DNA of 13,269 bases from contig JADJMH010000035.1 in the NCBI GenBank assembly GCA_016709675.1, forward strand, positions 1-13,269, read 5' to 3'. This document shows, in pieces, positions 8,196 to 13,269 of the stretch; within the stretch, counting starts at the first letter, position 1; each line of letters starts with the position of its first letter. The notes beneath the pieces were generated by a model, which was given only the letters and a program-made list of their open reading frames with translations, was not told the origin of the DNA and did no database searches. The DNA comes from Candidatus Accumulibacter proximus. Its GTDB lineage: Bacteria > Pseudomonadota > Gammaproteobacteria > Burkholderiales > Rhodocyclaceae. A program made the position numbers and the translations under genes.

Positions 8196-8974
8196 TCGAA
8201 CTTGGCGTCAATATTGACCATGTCGCGACGATCCGCCAGGCGCGCTGCACCTACGAGCCGGATCCGGTCTGGGCCGCAGTCGAAGCGCACCTCGGCGGTG
8301 CCGATGGCATCACCATCCACCTGCGCGAGGACCGGCGGCATATCCAGGATGGCGACGTTGAAAGGCTGCGCGACCTGGCGCAGATCAAGCTCAATCTCGA
8401 AATGGCGGCCACCGACGAGATGATAGCCATAGCCTGCCGTATCAAGCCGCAGATGGCCATGCTGGTGCCCGAAGGCCGCCACGAGGTGACGACCGAAGGG
8501 GGGCTCGACATCGTGGCCCAGGAAGCCAGGCTTCGCCAGTCGGTGGCCCGCCTCAGCGACGCGGGCATTGTCACCAGCGTGTTCATCGATGCGGACCCGG
8601 CGCAGGTGGAAGCCGCCGCACGCATTGGCGCGCGCGTATGCGAAATCCATACCGGTCCCTATGCCCATGCCTTCTATACCCAGGGACGGGATGCCGAAAG
8701 TCGGGCGGTGGTAGCCGAACTCGAGAGTGTCCGCCTTGCCGGCAAGCTGATGCGTCAACTCGGCATGCGTTTCAATGCCGGCCACGCGCTCAACTACTTC
8801 AACGTACAGCCGGTCGCGCAACTGACGGGCATCCGGGAACTGCACATCGGCCATGCGATCATCAGCCGGGCGATCTTTGTCGGCTTGCGCGAATCCGTGC
8901 GCGAAATGAAGCGCCTGCTGCGCGAGGCACCCGCCGGGCCTCAGGGCGCAGTCGCTGGCACGGCCTGCACGGCC
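8192..8974 (+). CDS. pdxJ: Pyridoxine 5'-phosphate synthase PdxJ (reads on into AcpS without a stop)
   Basis: Cytosolic TIM-barrel enzyme that condenses 1-deoxyxylulose 5-phosphate with 3-amino-2-oxopropyl phosphate to form pyridoxine 5'-phosphate, the last step of DXP-dependent vitamin B6 synthesis. Seen: MIELGVNIDHVATIRQAR with the conserved NxDHVATxR motif (residues 7-15), HLREDRRHI (43-51), MVPEGR-like MLVPEGRHEVTTEGG (90-104), EIHTGPYA (151-158) and HIGHAIISRAIFVGL (218-232). About 248 residues match the family, with no frame break. There is no stop codon after the normal end (REAPAG): the frame runs on through about 13 linker residues into AcpS. The end given here is the last base before the AcpS-like domain and not a true stop. 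The start overlaps recO. Confidence 0.95.
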
Positions 8975-9353
8975 ATTCTTGCCGGTATCGGAACCGATAT
9001 TGTGGCTGTTGCACGCCTCGGCGGCCTCTACGAACGGCATGGCCAGCGCGCGCTGGCAAGAATTCTGTCGCCGAGGGAATGCGCCGAGTTTGTCGGCGTG
9101 CGCGACCCGGCACGCTTTCTCGCCAAGCGTTTCGCTGCCAAGGAAGCGTTGGGCAAGGCGATTGGCATTGGTCTCGTCGCACCAGCCACCCTGCCGAACA
9201 TCGGTATCAAGCACGATTCCCTCGGCCGGCCGTTGTTCGAGTACGCAGGCCGCACTCGCCACCCATCTTGCCCAACGCCGGCTCGTCGCCCACCTCTCGA
9301 TCAGCGACGAGCACGACTTTGCAGTCGCCTTCGTCATCCTGGAACAGACATGA
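8975..9353 (+). CDS. acpS: Holo-[acyl-carrier-protein] synthase AcpS, in frame with PdxJ (one frame break)
   Basis: Transfers the 4'-phosphopantetheine arm of CoA to apo-ACP, essential for fatty-acid synthesis. The domain begins ILAGIGTDIVAVARL, with the magnesium-binding Asp in GTDIV. The second signature, RFLAKRFAAKEALGKAIG, holds the catalytic Glu. The frame breaks near 9242 (after GRPLFEYA); the next frame gives ALATHLAQRRLVAHLSISDE and HDFAVAFVILEQT, then TGA at 9351-9353. Corrected length is about 126 residues, exact for AcpS. There is no ATG, GTG or TTG at the expected start: the first codon of the domain is ATT (8975), and the upstream frame is open back to pdxJ. The coordinates therefore mark the domain rather than a proven start. 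Its stop overlaps the nagZ ATG. Confidence 0.88.
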
Positions 9354-10356
9354 ACATTCGCCGGAAGCTCCCCCTCGGCCCGCTGATGATCGACCTGGCG
9401 GGGCTCGCAACTGTCCGATCTCGAACGCGAACGCTTGTGCCACCCGCTGGTCGGTGGTCTGATCCTTTTCGCGCGCAACTTCGAGTCGCCGCAGCAACTC
9501 GCGGATCTGACGGCCGAAGTGCATGCGCTGCGCTCTCCCGCTCTGCCGATTGCCATCGACCACGAGGGGGGTCGGGTCCAGCGCTGCCGGACGGGTTTCA
9601 CGCGCCTGCCGGCAATGCGTCGCCTCGGCGAATTGTGGGACCAGCAACCGGTGGTGGCACTGCTTGCCGCGCGCCGGATCGGTTACGTCCTGGCCGCCGA
9701 ACTGCGCGCCTGCGGCGTTGATCTGTCGTTTACGCCGGTGCTCGATCTCGACTGGGGACGCAGCAGCGTCATCGGCGACCGCTCTTTTCACCGCGATCCC
9801 GCCGCGGTAGTCGAACTGGCCGGCGCCTTCATCGACGGTCTGCGCCGTGCCGGCATGGCCGCCTGCGGCAAGCATTTCCCGGGCCACGGCTGGGTCGAAG
9901 CCGACTCGCGTCGACCTGCCGGTGGACGAGCGCCGACTCGACGAACTGGCGCCAGACATCGACGACGCCGTCATGCCGGCGCACGTCATCTATCGGCAGG
10001 TGGACCACCGACCGGCCGGCTTCTCTCCGATCTGGATACGCCTGCTGCGCGACGAACTGGGCTTCGACGGCGTCATCTTCAGCGACGATCTGTCGATGGC
10101 CGGTGCGAGTGTCGCCGGCGGCATCGTCGAGCGCTGTACGGCAGCATGGGAAGCGGGGTGCGACCTGCTGCTGGTGTGCAACTCACCGGATGCGGTCGGT
10201 GAACTGCTCGCCAACTGGCAGCCGTCACTGGATCCGGCGCGCGCCAAGCGGGTCGAGCATCTCTCACTTTCCGCCCCGCCTCTCGACTGGACGTGTTTGC
10301 AACAGGACGCGAACTACCTGGATGGCGTGGCAGCAGCTACCCGCCTGCTCGCCTGA
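9350..10356 (+). CDS. nagZ: Beta-N-acetylhexosaminidase NagZ (glycoside hydrolase 3), two frame breaks
   Basis: Cytosolic peptidoglycan-recycling enzyme that removes GlcNAc from anhydro-muropeptides. The ATG overlaps the acpS stop and gives MNIRRKLPLGPLMIDLAG. A frame break near 9408 (apparent extra G) leads to the main frame: HPLVGGLILFARNFES, PIAIDHEGGRVQR, DLSFTPVLDLDWG, GDRSFHRDP and KHFPGHG (9870-9890). A second break near 9909 falls on the loop that should read DSH, where the acid/base histidine lies. The text gives GAC TCG CGT, then VDLPVDERRLDEL in the next frame, so the histidine codon is lost, as a 2-base deletion would do. The nucleophile region FSDDLSMAG (about 10078-10104) is intact. 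Corrected length is about 335 residues. Confidence 0.92.
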
Positions 10357-10514
10357 GCCACTTCGCCAGCCGATGGGAGCCGAGCCGGTTCGTCCCCGCT
10401 GAATACTGCGACAAGCCGACCTCAGAACCCGAGATCTGCAGTCAGGCCCCGATCGGCTAAAACCAGACAGGCAACGGCGGCTGAATGATGCAGACGCAGG
10501 CGGCTGCCGTTCAA
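10357..10514. other. Convergent intergenic region between nagZ and efp
   Basis: A 158-base gap between facing genes. No ORF with family resemblance is seen. An imperfect inverted repeat (AACGGCGGC near 10472, GGCTGCCGTT at 10501-10510) with a long loop could act as a terminator for efp on the minus strand, where TTTT follows about 14 bases after the stem. This is weak because of the mismatch, the loop size and that distance. Confidence 0.35.
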
Positions 10515-11072
10515 CTAGCGGACGCGACAGCGGTATTCGTTGCTGCGGGTATCGATCTCGATCCGGTCGCCCATTTCGATGAAGGCCGGGACAGGCAGCT
10601 CGAAACCGGTGGCCATGCGGGCCGGTTTCATGACCTTGCCAGAGGTGTCGCCCTTGACGGCAGGCTCGGTGTGGACCACCTCGCGCACGACGCTGGTCGG
10701 CAACTCGATCGAGATCGCCTTGCCGTTGTAGAAGATCGCCTGGCAGGGCATGCCGTCTTCAAGGTAGTTGAGCGCGTCACCCATACAGTCCGCTTCAATT
10801 TCGTGCGGGTTATAGTCGGCGTCCATGAAGACATAGAGGGGATCGGCGAAGTAGGAGTAGCTGACTTCCTTGCGCTCGAGCTGAATGACGTCGAACTTGT
10901 CGTCGGCACGATAGACCGCCTCGCCAGGCGAGTCGGTCAGAAGATTCTTCATCTTCATCCGGACCACCGAAGCGTTACGTCCGGATTTGACGTATTCGGA
11001 CTTCAGAACCACCATCGGGTTGTGGCCGACCATGAAGACGTTTCCTGGGCGAAGCTCTTGTGCGGTTTTCAT
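10515..11072 (-). CDS. efp: Translation elongation factor P, EarP-modified type (Arg32)
   Basis: Three-domain, tRNA-shaped factor that binds between the ribosomal P and E sites and relieves stalling at polyproline. The protein is 185 residues, complete and free of frame breaks. It begins MKTAQELRPGNVFMVGHNPM. The tip loop reads YVKSGRNASVVRMK, and counting from the ATG the residue at position 32 is arginine, the site that EarP-type bacteria rhamnosylate (lysine-type bacteria have Lys34 modified by EpmA/EpmB). Domain II contains DGMPCQAIFYNGKAISIELP, and domain III ends in MGDRIEIDTRSNEYRCRVR, close to the EF-P signature. It lies 37 bases downstream of earP on the same strand, consistent with a modification pair in one operon. 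Confidence 0.97.
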   Translation of the reverse strand: MKTAQELRPGNVFMVGHNPMVVLKSEYVKSGRNASVVRMKMKNLLTDSPGEAVYRADDKFDVIQLERKEVSYSYFADPLYVFMDADYNPHEIEADCMGDALNYLEDGMPCQAIFYNGKAISIELPTSVVREVVHTEPAVKGDTSGKVMKPARMATGFELPVPAFIEMGDRIEIDTRSNEYRCRVR

Positions 11073-11109
11073 GTGGCTTTCGAGAAAACGGATTGCGATA
11101 AGTGGGAGA

Positions 11110-12255
11110 TTATAGCTTGGAAGCGCTGAAGCCAAGCAGCCGGCTGAGCAGATCATCCTGCAGCGCGAGCTCCTCATCCCAGCGCATCGCGTGTTCGTGC
11201 AGCCCCGGCAGCCCGGCGGCCAGCCTTGTCCCAAGCGCCCTTTCGACCCTGCCGGCATTCCACGCCTGCCAGAACTGCCGCAGCAGGCAGCCTGCCGTCG
11301 GCGGCAGCGCAGCGCAATAAAGATCCAGGAAGGCGTCGAGCTTGACCACGTGCGCGAAGTCCGCTTGCGGGTAAATCTGCCAGACCAGTGGCCGCGCCGC
11401 CCATTGAGCGCGGACGAAGGAATCCTCGCCGCGAACGAAGTTGAGATCGCAAAGCCATAGCATCCGGTCATAGCGGCTTTGTTCGACGAATGGCAACAGG
11501 CGGATCTCCAGCGCCCCGCGGCGGACGACGTCGCCCACCTTGAGCGGTTGCCCGTCAAAGGCCTCGATTGCCGGCAGCCGGCATGGCCAGGGCACCAGAC
11601 AACAGACGGGCCGCTCGGAGACCTCCCAGGCGTGCAGCAGGTCACTGATGGCCGGGTTCTCATAGGCGAACAAGGAGATCAGCAGCGTGCCGGGGAGCGG
11701 CCGCGCCAGGCCGATCTGGCGCCACCAGTCGCACTGCAGATCGGCGCTGGCAAGAAACGCTGCCCGACGATCGCGCAAATCCTGCTCGCGCAGCAGACCA
11801 CCGGTATCGGTCGCGAAGCCCGGGAAGAAGAAATACTTGGTGAGCGGCAGGTAGGGGTGCGGCGAAGCCTGCTCATGAAAGCGGGCAACCCACCCCTCGG
11901 CGCTCAGGTAGTCCAGATTGATCCACCCGGGGTGGCGTCAGGTGCGCCATCTGCTCGACGAAGGCATCCGGAATTCGGCAGGCAAAGGTTTCCAGCACGA
12001 CCCGCGCCGGAGTTACCAGCGGAAACGGCGACCCCATTGGCGAATCTCGACTCCCTGCAGGCGCTGGATCGGCGGCGTAGGATCAGTTGCGGGCAAAAGC
12101 AGCCTGAAGCGATCGAGGTCGTCGACCCACAGGCGCACGCGCAACCCGTGCTCGGTCGCCAGTTGCCGGGCGATCCGCCAGCGGACCTATCGCCGAGTTT
12201 GTCGATGACCTTGCAGAAGACATCCCAGTCGGGTCGGGGGGACAGTGGCTGACAC
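11110..12255 (-). CDS. earP: EF-P arginine rhamnosyltransferase EarP (several frame breaks)
   Basis: Inverting GT-B glycosyltransferase that moves rhamnose from TDP-L-rhamnose to Arg32 of EF-P. The C-terminal 240 or so residues are in one open frame, from FHEQASPHPYLPLTKYFFFP to the stop at 11110-11112, and include the hallmark RGEDSFVRAQWAARPLVWQI; RGEDSFVRAQW is encoded at 11401-11433. The N-terminus reads WDVFCKVIDKLGD, with the conserved aspartates of the KVID..GD loop, then RLWVDDLDRF. Frame breaks lie near 12238 (C run), 12185 (the expected IGVCW is damaged), 12025 and 11930. The GTG at 12255 (MSATV...) is the likeliest start, but no clear ribosome binding site is seen. Corrected length is about 380 residues, as in the family. 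Identity is supported by the adjacent Arg32-type efp. Confidence 0.9.
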
Positions 12256-12324
12256 GGACAGTGTAGGTGGGCGTGATAAGATCGAAGTCAATATCCTACT
12301 CGGCCGACGGCTGCGCGAACGCTG
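12256..12324. promoter_or_regulatory. Divergent promoter region between earP and uvrC
   Basis: A gap of about 70 bases must hold the promoters of both genes. On the plus strand CGGACA (12255-12260), a 16-base spacer and TAAGAT (12277-12282) form a weak sigma-70-like pair for uvrC. For earP on the minus strand nothing clearer than TTATCA (in the complement of about 12275-12280) is seen. Confidence 0.3.
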
Positions 12325-13269
12325 ATGAGAGAACCCTTGAGCGAACCTTTCGACGCAAAATCCTGCTTGCCACCCTGACCGGGGATTGCCCCGGGGTCTT
12401 ATCGCATGCTCAATGGCGACGATCAGGTGCTCTACGTCGGCAAGCCAAGAACCTCAGGAAACGGCTCGCCTCATGCTTTCGGGAAAGCCACCCGAGCCGC
12501 CACATCGCGCTGATGGTGGCACAGATCACAGCGACCGGGTTTGACGGTGACGCTCGAAGCCGAGGCGCTGCTGCTTGAAAACAACCTCATCAAGAGCCTG
12601 TCTCCGCGCTACAACATCCTCTTCCGCGATGACAAGTCCTACCCATCTATCGTCTGACCCACGACAGCTACCCGCGGCTGGCTTTCTTCCGGGGCGCCAC
12701 CGACCGGCGGGCCGACTACTTCGGTCCGTTTCCATCATCAGTGGCGGTGCGCAAACATCCATCTGCTGCAGAAGATGTTTCATCGCGGACCTGCGAGCTC
12801 GGTATTCAACAACCGTTCGCGGCCGTGTCTGCTACACCAGATCAGGCGCTGCTCGGGACCCTGCGTTGGACTCATCGAGCCAGCACGCTATGCGCTGGAT
12901 GTCGAGATGGCGATCATGTTTCTCCAGGGCCGGCAACGGGACGTGATTGGCAGCCTGACCGCCGCCATGGATCAGGCGGCAGGGAAACTCGCTTTCGAGC
13001 AGGCGGCCGTCTATCGCGACCAGATCCAGTCCTTGCGGCAGGTGCAGGAAAAGCAGTACGTCAGGCGACAAAGGATGGCGATGCCAGACATCGTGGCGCG
13101 GTCGAAGATGGCGGCCTGTATCTGCGTTAACCGGTAATGGTGCGCGGTGGCCGGCATCTCGGGGATCGACCACAGTTCCCTGCTAATGGTGCTGATTCAT
13201 CAGCGCTGGAAGCGTTATCGGCTTTTCTCTGTCAGCACATTATCTCGCGCACCCGATACCACCGCGGAT
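12325..13269 (+). CDS. uvrC: UvrABC system protein C, 5' portion, heavily frameshifted, cut by the window edge
   Basis: Nuclease subunit of nucleotide excision repair that makes both incisions around a lesion. It is read only as patches in different frames: SEPFDAKS; LLATLTGD; VLYVGKA; KNLRKRLASCFRESHPS (GIY-YIG domain); then AEALLLENNLIKSLSPRYNI and LFRDDKSYP; LTHDSYPRLAFFRGATDRRA and DYFGPFPSSVAVR; CLLHQIRRCSGPCVGLI, the conserved Cys-rich stretch; and KLAFEQAAVYRDQIQSL (UvrB-interacting UVR motif). Breaks fall near 12363, 12390-12450, 12540-12560, 12655, 12750, 12780-12815, 13050-13130 and 13225, the densest in the window. The ATG at 12325 and the TTG at 12337 are in frame with SEPFDAKS, and either may be the start. 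The catalytic Tyr part of the GIY motif (expected PGVYRM) is scrambled as written. It runs past the end of the window. Confidence 0.88.

Noticed and set aside
8135..9601. A 488-codon open frame on the minus strand opposite pdxJ and acpS
   Set aside because: It lies antisense to well-conserved genes, has no recognisable domain, and long antisense frames are expected at this GC content.
10485..11129. A 214-codon open frame on the plus strand opposite efp
   Set aside because: The composition (repeated V, D and H) is typical of the complement of a conserved gene; efp on the minus strand is intact and certain.
692..13269. A decaying genome with real pseudogenes, as in recent symbionts
   Set aside because: Conservation of codons and protein motifs on both sides of each break is full, lengths are normal, and essential genes are hit as often as others. 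Real decay would show substitutions and uneven loss.
1..13269. CRISPR arrays, tRNA genes, insertion sequences, phage or defence genes
   Set aside because: No spaced direct repeats, cloverleaf sequence, transposase motif or terminal inverted repeats were seen on either strand; every segment is accounted for by housekeeping genes.

Overview
The window reads as a housekeeping segment of a high-GC betaproteobacterial chromosome. Gene order and protein sequences (MucD, LepA, Era, PdxJ, EF-P with an arginine at position 32, EarP) fit Rhodocyclales, perhaps a Candidatus Accumulibacter relative; that placement is an inference from family resemblance, not a search. I see no tRNA, rRNA, CRISPR array, insertion sequence, phage gene or integration site.

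Layout. (1) 1-2868, plus strand: an envelope-stress block with rpoE (sigma-E), a stub of rseA, rseC, the periplasmic protease gene mucD/degP, and a small glutaredoxin-like gene. (2) 2895-2921: a perfect 9-bp hairpin followed by a T-run. (3) 2955-10356, plus strand: a tightly packed run of lepA, lepB, a DUF4845 gene, rnc, era, recO, pdxJ, acpS and nagZ, many joined by ATGA-type overlaps. (4) 10357-10514: a short convergent gap. (5) 10515-12255, minus strand: efp and, upstream of it in the same direction, earP, the enzyme that rhamnosylates EF-P at Arg32. (6) 12256-12324: a short divergent gap. (7) 12325-13269, plus strand: the 5' part of uvrC, cut by the window edge.

How the genes work together. 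Block 1 senses and repairs envelope damage (sigma factor, anti-sigma, RseC membrane protein, protease). Block 3 combines translation and ribosome biogenesis (LepA, Era, RNase III), secretion (signal peptidase I), recombination (RecO), and cofactor and envelope metabolism (PdxJ, AcpS, NagZ). EF-P and EarP form a modification pair that relieves ribosome stalling at polyproline. UvrC is the nucleotide-excision-repair nuclease subunit.

The main feature of this sequence is its damage. Most genes are broken by small frame changes, many at short homopolymers, yet the protein sequence on either side stays well conserved and total gene lengths stay normal. This includes genes that are essential or nearly so (era, acpS). 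There are also larger losses: most of rseA and all of rseB, and the catalytic-serine box of lepB. PdxJ and AcpS are read as one uninterrupted frame. The simplest explanation is an error-rich assembly, such as an unpolished or low-coverage metagenomic contig, rather than a decaying genome. I find no convincing undescribed system. The observations most worth checking are the pdxJ-acpS fusion, the lepB active-site deletion and the rseA/rseB loss.
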